Source: JBJXFK01 sp046155505 (GTDB lineage: Bacteria > Planctomycetota > Phycisphaerae > UBA1845 > Fen-1342). Taken from it: DNA of 29,382 bases. The translations under genes were made by a program, and so were the position numbers. The notes beneath the pieces were generated by a model. It was not told the origin of the DNA. It did no database searches and saw only the letters and a list, made by a program, of their open reading frames with translations. The DNA lies in assembly GCA_046155505.1 (NCBI GenBank), contig JBJXFK010000037.1, positions 1 through 29,382 on the forward strand. Direction: 5' to 3'. How positions within the stretch are numbered: position 1 is the first letter of the stretch; each line of letters starts with the position of its first letter. Shown piece by piece: positions 15,145 through 24,600 of this stretch.

Positions 15145-15178
15145 GAGAGACCGGTCACCGACCGGTCTCTCTTTATTT
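15145..15178 (+). terminator. Second Rho-independent terminator in tandem
   Basis: Perfect 12-bp stem GAGAGACCGGTC / GACCGGTCTCTC with an ACC loop, followed by TTTATTT. It lies 27 bp after the first terminator. The T run is on the plus-strand side only, so it serves the Cys-rich gene and not the convergent methyltransferase gene. Confidence 0.85.
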
Positions 15179-15295
15179 GCAGTGACGCAGACCGAGGTAC
15201 GCCGGACATTTCGGTTGCCACGCCGCCGACCGTTACGTCGGCATATGTTCCCGTCGCGCAAACGGTTGGGGCGATCCCAGGTTCAACCCAGCAAC

Positions 15296-16129
15296 TCAAT
15301 TCTTCGGCTTGCGGGCGGCGACCCAGAAATTGTCGCCGAAAGGGTTGGCATGCACGCCGGCGATTTCGAAGCCGGCTTCGCGCATCAGCCGGCCGAACGT
15401 CGATCCGTTGAAGTATTGCACATGCTCGGGAAAGCGGTAACCCGACCAGCGCTGGCCCAGCAGCGTGCGCAGCCGGCTGTCGTAATTCGGCGTCTTTTGA
15501 ATGCAGTAGCCGCCGGGGCGCAGCAGCTTGAAGAATTCGCGCATGGCCGCCGCCGGTCGCGGCTCGTGCTCCACGTAGCTGACGGTGATGATCGCATCGA
15601 CGCTGCTCGGCGCGAAATCAAAATCCTGCAAGCGACCGACCTTCACATTCTCGGGCCCCACGCGCCGTGCGGCCCGCGCGGCCATCTTGGCCGACGGTTC
15701 CACCCCGATGGCGTCAAATCCCGCGCGTCGCGCGTGCATCAGCATACGCCCGTCGCCGCAGCCGACGTCGATCAGTTTGCCGCCGCTCACGTAGCGTTTC
15801 ACGAGCCGCATCGCGCGGCCCTCGCGGCTGGGCTTCAGGAACAGCACGGCCATCGTATACGCGCGGGCAAACGGATTGCGCATCCAGCGCTCGTATCGCT
15901 CGCGTGCGAACGACTCGCTCCACTCAAAATCGGTATCGATCGCCTCGTCGGTGGGCACCTCGGGCATGTAGGCCAATCCGCACCCGCCGCACTGCACCAG
16001 CGGCCAGCCGTCGCATTCGAAGAGCGGCGAACAGTCGCTGCGGTTGCAAACCGGGCAGGCGCGCGACTCGCGCTTCGCAGGCGCTACGGGTGCGGCGACG
16101 CCGGACGCCGTCTCGATGGTGGCTTTCAT
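15296..16129 (-). CDS. Class I SAM-dependent methyltransferase with N-terminal zinc ribbon
   Basis: 277 residues. The N-terminus carries a zinc-finger-like module with two Cys pairs (RACPVCNRSDC; LVQCGGCGLAY, residues about 25-60). The Rossmann methyltransferase domain follows: motif I LIDVGCGDGRML binds SAM, the acidic end of beta-2 is in IGVEPS, then VSYVEHEPRP and LLRPGGYCIQKTPN. This is the Methyltransf_23 (UbiG-like) type, of which zinc-ribbon fusions are common near glycan or lipid biosynthesis genes. No such genes are adjacent here, so the substrate is unknown. Cytoplasmic. It is convergent with the Cys-rich gene and divergent from the SulP gene. Confidence 0.88.
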   Translation of the reverse strand: MKATIETASGVAAPVAPAKRESRACPVCNRSDCSPLFECDGWPLVQCGGCGLAYMPEVPTDEAIDTDFEWSESFARERYERWMRNPFARAYTMAVLFLKPSREGRAMRLVKRYVSGGKLIDVGCGDGRMLMHARRAGFDAIGVEPSAKMAARAARRVGPENVKVGRLQDFDFAPSSVDAIITVSYVEHEPRPAAAMREFFKLLRPGGYCIQKTPNYDSRLRTLLGQRWSGYRFPEHVQYFNGSTFGRLMREAGFEIAGVHANPFGDNFWVAARKPKN

Positions 16130-16379
16130 ACGGCAAATGCTATGCGAAGCGGAGCGGCGTTGCGACCGCGACGGGCGTCGCGCACGCGGTCGCGCGCGGT
16201 TGCGGATTTACGTACCGAATGTCTGCGAGTGCAAGTGGACGCACTGCCACCGTAACGGGCTGCGCGACAGCAGGAGCAGAATGCCGATGACCGAGCGCGA
16301 GAATATCGTGTAACCCATCGCGTCGACGATTGGTCTTTCGCGAAAACCATCAAGCTGGCACCCGTTCACCCCGCGCGGT

Positions 16380-18092
16380 ATGTTCATGCGGATGAGTGCG
16401 ACCGAATCGGCTGCTCATCATCGTGGCAAGCCCGCCTTCAACTTCGTTCCGAAATCCATCCTCTGCCTGCGTAATTACTCCGTCGGTACGTTTGCGTCTG
16501 ACCTGATCGCCGGCGTGACCGTCGGCCTGGTCGCACTGCCGCTCGCGATGGCGTTCGCCATTTCGTCCGGCGTGCCGCCGCAATCGGGCATTTACTGTGC
16601 GATCGTGGCCGGGTTCCTGATTTCGGCGCTCGGCGGTTCTCGATGCCAAATCGGCGGACCGACCGGTGCGTTCGTCGTGGTCGTCTCCGGCATCGTCGCC
16701 GCACACGGCATCGATGGCCTGTTCATGTGTACGCTCATGGCCGGCGTGCTGCTGATTTTTCTCGGGCTGACGGGGCTGGGGCAGGCGGTGAAGTTCATCC
16801 CGCGGCCGGTCGTCATCGGCTTCACCAACGGCATCGCCGTGCTGATCGCCAGCACGCAGATCAAGGATTTCTTCGGGTTGGAAATCGACAAAGTGCCCGG
16901 CGATTTTCTGCATCGCATGCAAGCGATCGGCGAGCATTGGACCACGCTCTCGCCGGTGGCGACGGCGGTCGGGGCCGTTTCGCTGGTAGTGATGGTCGTG
17001 ATGATGCGTTTCGTCCGGCGCGTGCCTGGATCGATCGTCGTGCTGCTCGGCGGCACGACAATTGTGTGGCTGAGCGGCCTCTCGATCGAGACGATCGCGT
17101 CGCGCTTCGGCGAGATTCCCAGCGGTTTGCCGCACTTTGCGCTTCCGCAGTTTCGTACGGACCTGATCTTCTCGCTGATCTCGCCGGCGCTGACCGTCGC
17201 GATGCTGGGCGCGATCGAGTCGCTGCTGTCGGCCGTCGTGGCCGATCGAATGAGCGGCGACAAGCACAATCCCAATGTCGAGTTGTTCGCGCAAGGCGTG
17301 GCGAACGTCGTGTCGCCGCTGGTCGGCGGGCTGCCCGCGACCGGGGCAATCGCGCGCACGGCGACGAACATCCGCTCGGGTGCGAAGACGCCCGTCGCGG
17401 GCATGCTTCACGCCGTCACGCTGCTCGTGGTGTTGCTGGTCGCCGCTCCGCTGGCCAAGCACATTCCGATGAGCGTGCTGGCGGCGATCCTCTTCATCGT
17501 GTCATACAACATGGGCGAATGGCGCGAGATTCCCGAGATTCTGAAGCTGAGTTGGGCCGACATCGTTGTCTGGGCGATCACGTTCGCGCTGACCGTGCTG
17601 GCCGATCTGACGGTTGCGGTCGAAGTGGGCATGATGTTCGCCGCGCTGCTCTACATCCGCAAAGTGACCAGCACGACGACTGTGACGCGCGTAACAGCGG
17701 AATATGTGCGGTCGGGCGTGCAGCACAGCTTGCAGATGAACCCGATCCCCGACGGCGTCGTGGTCTATCGCATTCACGGGCCGTTCTTGTTCGGCGCGGT
17801 CGACAAACTGTCGATTATCGAAGACGACCTGCACACGTTGCCGCAAGTTGTGGTGCTGCGCCTGCGGAACATGACGGCGATTGATGCGACCGGGTTGCAT
17901 GCGCTGGCCGATCTCGCCGTTCGAATCAAATCGTCGGGCCGCGTGCTACTGATGTGCGGCTCGCGGCATCAGCCGGCGAAGCTCATGCACGATGCTGAAT
18001 TTCACGCGCACATCGGTGAGCGGAACATCCTGCCGTCGCTCGCGGCGGCGATTGAGCGGGCGCGCGAGTTGCTTGCGGCGCGCTCGACGTAG
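16380..18092 (+). CDS. SulP-family anion transporter with STAS domain
   Basis: 570 residues. Start candidates are the ATGs at 16380, 16386 and 16392; none has a strong ribosome site. The membrane domain begins with the SulP signature (DLIAGVTVGLVALPLAMAFA and SGVPPQSGIYCAIVAGFL), then GGSRCQIGGPTGAFVVVV and about ten more hydrophobic segments, with the conserved AIESLLSAVVADRMSG and the NVVSPLVGGLPATGAIARTA region. The C-terminal STAS domain (about 440-560) contains VVVLRLRNMTAIDATGLHAL. SulP proteins are inner-membrane transporters of sulfate, bicarbonate or dicarboxylates. No carbonic anhydrase or sulfur gene lies beside it, so the anion cannot be assigned. It ends before a pair of inverted repeats. 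Confidence 0.93.
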   Translation: MFMRMSATESAAHHRGKPAFNFVPKSILCLRNYSVGTFASDLIAGVTVGLVALPLAMAFAISSGVPPQSGIYCAIVAGFLISALGGSRCQIGGPTGAFVVVVSGIVAAHGIDGLFMCTLMAGVLLIFLGLTGLGQAVKFIPRPVVIGFTNGIAVLIASTQIKDFFGLEIDKVPGDFLHRMQAIGEHWTTLSPVATAVGAVSLVVMVVMMRFVRRVPGSIVVLLGGTTIVWLSGLSIETIASRFGEIPSGLPHFALPQFRTDLIFSLISPALTVAMLGAIESLLSAVVADRMSGDKHNPNVELFAQGVANVVSPLVGGLPATGAIARTATNIRSGAKTPVAGMLHAVTLLVVLLVAAPLAKHIPMSVLAAILFIVSYNMGEWREIPEILKLSWADIVVWAITFALTVLADLTVAVEVGMMFAALLYIRKVTSTTTVTRVTAEYVRSGVQHSLQMNPIPDGVVVYRIHGPFLFGAVDKLSIIEDDLHTLPQVVVLRLRNMTAIDATGLHALADLAVRIKSSGRVLLMCGSRHQPAKLMHDAEFHAHIGERNILPSLAAAIERARELLAARST

Positions 18093-18119
18093 CGGTTTTG
18101 CCGATGCCGTGCGAAGAAA

Positions 18120-18137
18120 GCAGCCGAAGGCGGCTGC
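18120..18137. repeat. 18-bp hairpin, second copy of the type at 5668-5685
   Basis: GCAGCCG-AAGG-CGGCTGC, differing at one base (in the loop) from 5668-5685. It lies just after the SulP stop. Confidence 0.75.
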
Positions 18138-18145
18138 CCCACATC

Positions 18146-18227
18146 GTAGCGATCGGCCCTCCGTGGCCGACGCTGTGCGTGAAACGCAGGAAAAAAACGC
18201 CGTCGGCCGCGGAAGGCCGATCGCTAC
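18146..18227. repeat. Large inverted repeat between convergent genes
   Basis: The 26-bp arms 18146-18171 and 18202-18227 (GTAGCGATCGGCC... / ...GGCCGATCGCTAC) match except at two positions, around a 30-bp spacer that includes an A7 run. It separates the convergent SulP and PEP-CTERM genes and could end transcription from both sides. It also resembles a dispersed REP-like repeat. Confidence 0.75.
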
Positions 18228-18247
18228 CGCATTCGTTCCTACGGCAG

Positions 18248-19324
18248 TTATGCGTTGCGACGACGCAGCGCGAACAGCCCGCCGGCGATCAGCGTCAGCA
18301 ACGTGCCCGGCTCGGGAACGATGCGCAGCACGCGGTCGTTGGCGTGGTCGCTGGCGTAAAGAGCGCCATCGGGGCCGAACGACAAATCCCAGATCGGACC
18401 GAAGCCGGTGCCGAGCACGTCACGGCGACCGTCTGCGTGCAGCCGAAGCAGGTCGCCGTTAGCGATTGAATAGATGGTCGGCTCGTAGTCGCGAACGATG
18501 ACGCCGCCGCCGTCGTTGGGATCGGTGGGATCGCCGCCGCCTGAGCCGCCACCACCGCTGTTACCACCACCACCTCCGCCGCCCGAACCGCCGCCGTTAG
18601 ATTGCGGGCGAAGCAGCGAGTTGCCCGGCTCGATTGCGACCGTGCCGTACTCACCGAGGCTCGACGCAAACGCGGCCATGATTACGCTGCCATCGGCGTT
18701 GTGGCGTGACATGACGCCATCGAGCATCGTGACGTAGATTTCTCCGTTGTGCGGATCGACGGCGATGCAATTCGGTTGCGCCGGCGTGGCGAAGAGCCGC
18801 GTTACGGCACCATTTTGAAAGACCTTCACGTCGCGCCGCGAAATGTCCGCGAAGATCGCTCGGCCCGAGGCGTCGATGGCGAAGTCGTTGGGATTGACGA
18901 ACGTGGAGCTGGGGCCGAGCAGCGTCGCGCCGGTGCCGTTGGCCTGGGTGATGCTGATGACGCCGGTATGCGTCGCGGTCGAGCCGCCGAGCAGCACACC
19001 GCCCGCGACGCCGCCAAATCGACCGTCGGCGTCGAACAGCACGGCGTCGGGGTCAACAATCGGCGCACCGAATTGTTCGACCGATCGATCGATGCCGAGA
19101 ATGCGATGAATGCGCAAGGAGTCGTTCGCTCCGCCGCCGGAGCCGGTGTTGTCGCGCCCGACGTAGAGGTCGCCGTTCGGCGCGAAGCTGAGCATCATCG
19201 GGTCGGCCAAGCGCGCGTAGATTTCGACCGGTCGACCGAAGGCGATCGGATCGGCGCTGGCCGAGGCGTTGAGCAACGAGGCGGCGAGAACGATCGGGCA
19301 GGCGAGACGGAAAAACGTACGCAT
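18248..19324 (-). CDS. Secreted beta-propeller-like protein with PEP-CTERM sorting signal
   Basis: 358 residues from ATG 19324, supported by a GGAGGAGG ribosome site at 19331-19338. A frame reaching 19363 has none. The signal peptide is MRTFFRLACPIVLAASLLNASASA|D. The body shows NHL/SMP30-type blade motifs (MMLSFAPNGDLYVGRD, NDFAIDASGRAIFADI, NCIAVDPHNGEIYVTM, WDLSFGPDGALYASDHAN). A Gly-rich loop (about 240-275, GGGSGGGGGGGNSGGGG) with a DPTDPNDGG acidic end interrupts two blades. The C-terminus is a full PEP-CTERM signal: VPEPGT, a hydrophobic helix (LLTLIAGGLFA) and RRRN. PEP-CTERM proteins are processed by an exosortase and exported to the surface or matrix; no exosortase gene is in this window. 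Ligand unknown. Confidence 0.88.
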   Translation of the reverse strand: MRTFFRLACPIVLAASLLNASASADPIAFGRPVEIYARLADPMMLSFAPNGDLYVGRDNTGSGGGANDSLRIHRILGIDRSVEQFGAPIVDPDAVLFDADGRFGGVAGGVLLGGSTATHTGVISITQANGTGATLLGPSSTFVNPNDFAIDASGRAIFADISRRDVKVFQNGAVTRLFATPAQPNCIAVDPHNGEIYVTMLDGVMSRHNADGSVIMAAFASSLGEYGTVAIEPGNSLLRPQSNGGGSGGGGGGGNSGGGGSGGGDPTDPNDGGGVIVRDYEPTIYSIANGDLLRLHADGRRDVLGTGFGPIWDLSFGPDGALYASDHANDRVLRIVPEPGTLLTLIAGGLFALRRRNA

Positions 19325-19783
19325 GGCATTCCTCCTCCGGGTTTGCAAAGCGCGAGCAAGCATCGTTGTGCCTGGTGAGCTTGAGCCGCCGTTGTGGCGA
19401 TCAAACCATCCGCCCGGGGGAGAGCGTGGTGCGCGTCCGTGAGCGCGCGTAAGTCGCAGCGATCACAAGATGATTGGCACGCCGGCGCCGAAAGGTCAAC
19501 CAGTGCGGCGAGAATGCCGTTGGTCCGCGCGGCGGAGATGAACTATCGGACAGGGCGACGATCCGTCCGCGCGCGAGTGAGTTGATTCGGACGATGAGGA
19601 TCATCCGAAACCTGAATCGCGGAACACGAGCGCCCGCTATTACCCAAGGTTCATGGCGATTTGAGCGGAGCCGCGTTGCCCGCACGCGCAGATCGAGCGT
19701 CTCGCGCGTCGTTAGCTCGGGGGTAAAGTGCGGCACCGCCACCGGAAACGCTCGATCACTCGAAAACGCGTTTGCCGCGGCTG
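19325..19783. other. Intergenic region, no gene supported
   Basis: This 459-bp stretch lies between the PilB-type gene end and the PEP-CTERM gene start. Open frames here (for example 19401-19742 minus) are Arg-rich and show no domain. A small palindrome TTCGGA...TCCGAA sits at 19586-19608, without a T run. The PEP-CTERM gene's promoter should lie here, but I could not identify it. Confidence 0.45.
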
Positions 19784-21538
19784 CTACGTTTCGACGTCGA
19801 GCAGCGTCTCGCGCACGACCTCTTCAATCGTGCTGATGCCGTCGTAAATCGCGAGCAGGCCCGCCTCGCGCAACGTGCGCATGCCGCGCTTGCGCGACTC
19901 GGCTCGCAGCGTTGCCGCTGAGGCGTTGTTCATGATCATGTCGCGCAGGTCATCGTCGAGCACCATGATCTCGAACAAGGCCAGACGACCCTTGTAGCCC
20001 GTGTTGTTGCAATAGTCGCAGCCCTTGCCGTAATAGAACACGCGGCCGGCGACATCCTCGGGCAGCAGGCCAAGCTCCATTAGCTGCTGCTCGCTCGGCG
20101 AATACTCTTCCTTGCAGTTGGTGCAAATTTTCCGCACCAGACGCTGCGCGATGACGCCTTCGAGCGTCGCGGTCAGCAGGAACGGCTCCATACCCAAATC
20201 GAGCAATCGCGCGATCGAGCTGGGCGCGTCGTTGGTGTGCAGCGTTGTGAACACCAAGTGGCCCGTCAGCGCGGCCTGCACAGAAATCTGCGCCGTCTCA
20301 AGGTCGCGCGTCTCGCCGACGAGGATCGTGTCCGGGTCTTGTCGCAAGAAGCTGCGCAAACAGCGGGCAAACGTCAGGCCGATGTCCGACTTGATCTGGC
20401 ACTGCACCATGCCGTCGATGTCGTATTCGACCGGGTCTTCGGCCGTCAGAATCTTCACATCCGGCGTATTCAACTCGCGCAGCGCCGAATAGAGCGTGGT
20501 CGTCTTGCCCGAGCCGGTCGGGCCGGTGACGATCACGATGCCGTGCGGCTTGTCGATGAGCTGCTTGAACACCGCCAGCTCTTCCTCGCGGAAGCCGAGC
20601 TGCGACAGATCGAGATTCACCTGATTGCGGTCGAGCACGCGCAGCACGCAGCTCTCGCCGTTCATCGTCGGCAGAATCGACACGCGCAAATCGACCTGTC
20701 GCCCTTCGACCATCAGCTCGATACGACCGTCCTGCGGCATGCGGCGTTCAGCGATATCAAGGCTGGCCATAACCTTCACGCGCGTCGAGACCGCGATGGC
20801 CACATGCTTGGGCGGCGGCACCATTTCGAACAGTACGCCGTCGATGCGATAGCGCATCTTGAATTCATCTTCGAACGGTTCGAAGTGTACGTCCGACGCT
20901 TTTTCGCGAATCGCCTGCAAGAGCACGAGGTTGATCAGCTTCTTGACCGGCGCGCTCTCGGCCGCATCCTTCAACTCGTCGAGATCGATCGACTCGCCGC
21001 GATTTTCGAGCCGCTTGATGTCGGTCGAATCGCCCATGGCCGAGATGATGTCGCCGATCGTCTCGGCGTCCTCTTCCGGATAGAACCGGTTGAGGGCGTC
21101 GGTCATGTCCTGTTCGGTGGTGATGCGCGCGATGACGTTGAAGCCCATCAGCGTCTTCAGGTCGTCGGTCGCCTGAAAGTTGTCCGGGCTGGAGAGCGCC
21201 ACGCCCAGCGTATTGGTCTCGCGGTCATAATCCGTCGGCACAATGCGATAGGCATGCGCCATCTGGGACTGAACCATCGCCAGCACGTTCTGCGGAATGT
21301 CGATCGTGCCGAGCGCGATCGACTCCATGCCGACCTGCGCCGCGAGGGCCGTATGCACGTCCTTTTCGGTGACGTAGGCCAACTCGATCAGAATCTGCCC
21401 GAGCGGGCCGCGCTTCTTTTTCTGAATATCGAGCGCTTCGGACACCTGCGCGCGGGTCAGCTTGCCCATCTTGATCAGGATGCGACCCAGCGGGCGACCC
21501 TTAAGCTGCGAAATCGGAGGCATCGGTTCGGCGGCCAT
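19784..21538 (-). CDS. Type IV pilus / type II secretion assembly ATPase (PilB/GspE family)
   Basis: 584 residues from ATG 21538, with GGGAG about 7 bases upstream. The N-terminal region (about 14-150) is a T2SSE_N/MshEN domain with the paired LGRILIKMGKLTRAQ / LGQILIELAYVTEKD pattern associated with c-di-GMP binding in PilB/MshE. The motor domain has Walker A GPTGSGKTT (339-347), the Asp box (ILTAEDPVEY), Walker B DTILVGETRD (404-412) and the His box (TGHLVFTTLHTND). A four-Cys zinc module is present (C482, C485, C507, C510), as in GspE and PilB. It is a cytoplasmic hexameric motor that powers pilus extension or pseudopilus assembly. No other pilus genes are adjacent, so the partner machine is encoded elsewhere. 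A minus-strand TACAAT at 21560-21565 might be a -10 box, but no -35 was seen. Confidence 0.94.
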   Translation of the reverse strand: MAAEPMPPISQLKGRPLGRILIKMGKLTRAQVSEALDIQKKKRGPLGQILIELAYVTEKDVHTALAAQVGMESIALGTIDIPQNVLAMVQSQMAHAYRIVPTDYDRETNTLGVALSSPDNFQATDDLKTLMGFNVIARITTEQDMTDALNRFYPEEDAETIGDIISAMGDSTDIKRLENRGESIDLDELKDAAESAPVKKLINLVLLQAIREKASDVHFEPFEDEFKMRYRIDGVLFEMVPPPKHVAIAVSTRVKVMASLDIAERRMPQDGRIELMVEGRQVDLRVSILPTMNGESCVLRVLDRNQVNLDLSQLGFREEELAVFKQLIDKPHGIVIVTGPTGSGKTTTLYSALRELNTPDVKILTAEDPVEYDIDGMVQCQIKSDIGLTFARCLRSFLRQDPDTILVGETRDLETAQISVQAALTGHLVFTTLHTNDAPSSIARLLDLGMEPFLLTATLEGVIAQRLVRKICTNCKEEYSPSEQQLMELGLLPEDVAGRVFYYGKGCDYCNNTGYKGRLALFEIMVLDDDLRDMIMNNASAATLRAESRKRGMRTLREAGLLAIYDGISTIEEVVRETLLDVET

Positions 21539-21682
21539 ACAACGCTCCCTGGACGTTCAATTGTATGCCCTGAATGATAGCCGGAATCGCGCGGCGCTGT
21601 GCCGAAGATTAGCATCACGATTCGCCGAGACGCAGCTTGAGGATCGCGACCACTCGCACGCACGTCTCACAGTGGCGAAGTA

Positions 21683-24600
21683 TCAATCGTCGCTCGGCAC
21701 CGGCTGACTCGCCGCCGGCTTTCGCGCCAACGCCTCATAATACGCCTTCAACACCGCACGCAGCGCCGGCGAAATTTCCTGTTCCGGCGGCGTAGCGAAC
21801 TGATATAGTGAATCGGTCAATAAGTCTGTCGCGCCGATCGTCTGGCCCGCGCCATCGCCGACCCCGGCGGCCAGCTTTGCCTCGCCCAACCGCGCTCGTG
21901 ACTTCCATCGCTTCAAATCGCCCAGCACACCCGCCCGCAAAGCCGCCTCGCGCAGCCGCTCGAAATCGCGTACAAACGCCGACGCTTTCTCCGCTGACCA
22001 ACCCAAATCGAGCAAGTCCCGCTCAGTCACACCCTCGGCCCGCTCCAGCAATCGCAGCGCATCCACCACCTCGCCGCCGCGATCGTCAGCCTTCGGCGCA
22101 GGCGACGCCGTCTGCTCCGCCTCAGCCGGTTGCGGCGGCGGCTCGACTTTCGGCTCGTTCAGTTCCGTCATCACACGCTCATCACGCCCCGCCGCCGGCA
22201 CGTCGAGATTGTCCGCCGCAGGCCCGTCGCCGGCATTTTGCGGCTCTTGCGGCTTGTCGGTCGGCTGTGACGTCGCACCGTCGGGACACGGGGCATTCGG
22301 CGGAGCATCCTGCGGCTGCGGCGGGTCGTTCAGCGTCGGCGGCGCGGGCGGCTGCGTATCGCCATTTTTGTCGCCGGGGCCGTCCTCGGGCTGATCGCCT
22401 TCCTTGCCGCCCTTCTCGTCCGCGCCCTTCTGCGGCTGCTCACCCTTCGGATCACGCTGCGGAGCGTCGCTGCCCGGCTCGGGTTTCGGCTGCTCGCCCT
22501 TTTCGCCGTGCTCTTTCTTCCCGCCCTCTTTGTCGCCGTCCTTCTCTTCGTCGAGATTCTCGCTGTCTTTGTTGGCGTTCTTCTTTTCGTCGTTCTCGGC
22601 GTCCTCGCCATCCTGCTTTTTCTCGTCGTCCGCGCGCGGCGGTTCCCGTTTCGGCTCGTCCGTCGGATTGGCCGCGCCACCCTGCTGCGACGCTGGCGGC
22701 GGCGTCGGGCGAGACGTCGGCGCGTTCGGGTCTTTCTCCTGCGGCGGCATGCTCGGCGGTGAATCCTGCGGAGCCTGCGGGCTACTCGGCGGATTCGCCT
22801 CGTCCTGCTCCGACGCCCCACCCATGCGACGCCCGGCCTCTCCCGCGTCGTCGCCGTGTTTCTCCTTGAAACGCTGCAACTCTTCGGCAAACGCCTTCTC
22901 AGCGTCGCTCATCTCTTTCGAGTCGTCGTCGCTCGGGTCGCCGTCACCGTCACTAGCCGGCCCGTCCGACGGCTTTGCTTTGTCCGAATCGCTCGGGGCC
23001 TTCTTGTCGCCGGCGTTCATCTCCTCATCGACGCGCAGCACCGCGCCTTCTTCGCCATCTTCGGCTCGGCGAACCGTCTGACCATCCTTGGCCGCGCCGC
23101 CGTTGCCTTCGCTGCCCTTCTCATCACCCTCGCCCGCCGCACTACCCGCGACAAGCTGCGCCCGCCCGGCGTCTTGCGACTCGCGCGCCTTGGTCAGTTT
23201 CGCATCGTCGCGCGGCGTACGTTTTCGCGCGCTCAGTTTGTCACGCGTCAGCGTGATCGCCGCACTGCTCGACGTCTGCCCCACCACCACCGAATCGGCA
23301 AGCTTGCGATTGTCGCGCGCCTCAAACCACACGCGAATCGGCTTGCCCGGCGAAACGTCGAAACTATCAGTCGGCACGCCCGCTTCGATCGTCGTCTTGC
23401 CGCGCACGCCGTCCGCATCGATCAGCCGCTGCCGATGCGTCGCCCCGTCGCGCTCCACCACGACCACGACTTCCTCGATCGATACGTCGTCTCGCACCAC
23501 CGCCGACAATCGCGGCACGTCGTCAACCGACACCGTTCCGGCCTTGAGCTCGGCCGAAGTCGGCGACGCGATCGCAATCTCGGGCGGCGCATCGCCGCGC
23601 ACGACCAGCCGCATCGGCGTGCCGCGCGCCGCGCGACCGCCGTCATCGCTGAACTCGATCCAGAATTCGCCGCTCTCGCGCAGCACCATCTCTGCTGTCG
23701 CACGCGTGCCGTCCACCGACTCCGGCGTCAACCGCGTGCGCGTCTCGGTCGCGCCCGCCATAACCAGCACCGGCCCGTGCATCGCCGTGCTCGCGCCGAC
23801 TGCAATCTGCGCCTTCGTGCCCGCCCACGCATGCACCGGCGAACCGGTCGCCACGCTCGACGGCAGCTTCAAATATTCGGGCGGCGTCAGTCGCACCTCG
23901 ACCGCCGTCACCGCCGGCACAGGCCGCACGGTCAGCACGCCTGTCAAGGTCGCGTCGCCGATCGTCGCGCGATACGGCACCGTTCGCGTGACCTCGTGTG
24001 CGGCCAGCGTGAGCGAGCGAATGTCCGGGGCCGAGCGCTCGGCGACGCGCTTGATCGCATACGACGCGGTTACCCGGGCGTCGGCCTTCCCGTCGAGCAA
24101 CTCGAACGCGCCCGCGTCGGCGGCTCGTCCGCGCACGCGCAACTCGAACGTAACCGGCTGTCCGGAGTAGATCCGCTCATCAGGCGTCGGGCGCAGCAAT
24201 TCGATCTGCGTCGCCGTCGGGGCGGCGATCGAAAAGCCGAAGATTCGCGCAAGCGACGGCATCACGGCTTTAGGAGCGAGCGCCGCGTAAGTGAACCAGA
24301 TCGCGATCGCAACGCAGGCCGCCGACCACTGCCACGCCTGCGACCCGCCGCGAACGACGGGCACGCCGTGCACACTCTCGATCGCGTCGGCTGCCTGCCG
24401 CTCGGCTGTGCCGGAGACATAGGCCAGCCGTCGATCGCCCTCGACCAGCACGGCGTTCAGCACAAGATTGTGCGGAATGCCGTGGGCGTGCTCTAGCTCG
24501 CGCGCAACGTGCGGCGTCGAAAGTCGGCGCGCCGCGAGTTTCGACAGCACGACCGCGACGGCGACGCACGACGCGACGATCCATGCCACGCCGCAAATTG

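Noticed and set aside
16350..17462. Minus-strand frame (370 codons) opposite the SulP gene
   Set aside because: Composition is Arg/His/Asp-rich and unlike any protein family; the SulP signatures on the plus strand are clear.
19401..19742. Minus-strand frame of 113 codons downstream of the PilB gene
   Set aside because: Arg-rich, no ribosome site or domain, and typical of chance frames at this GC content.
20237..21577. Long plus-strand frame (446 codons) opposite the PilB/GspE gene
   Set aside because: It is the antisense shadow of an unmistakable ATPase.
22856..24496. Long plus-strand open frame (546 codons) opposite the DUF4175-like gene
   Set aside because: High GC gives long antisense frames. 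The translation is Arg/His-rich with no domain, while the minus strand carries membrane and Ig-like sequence.
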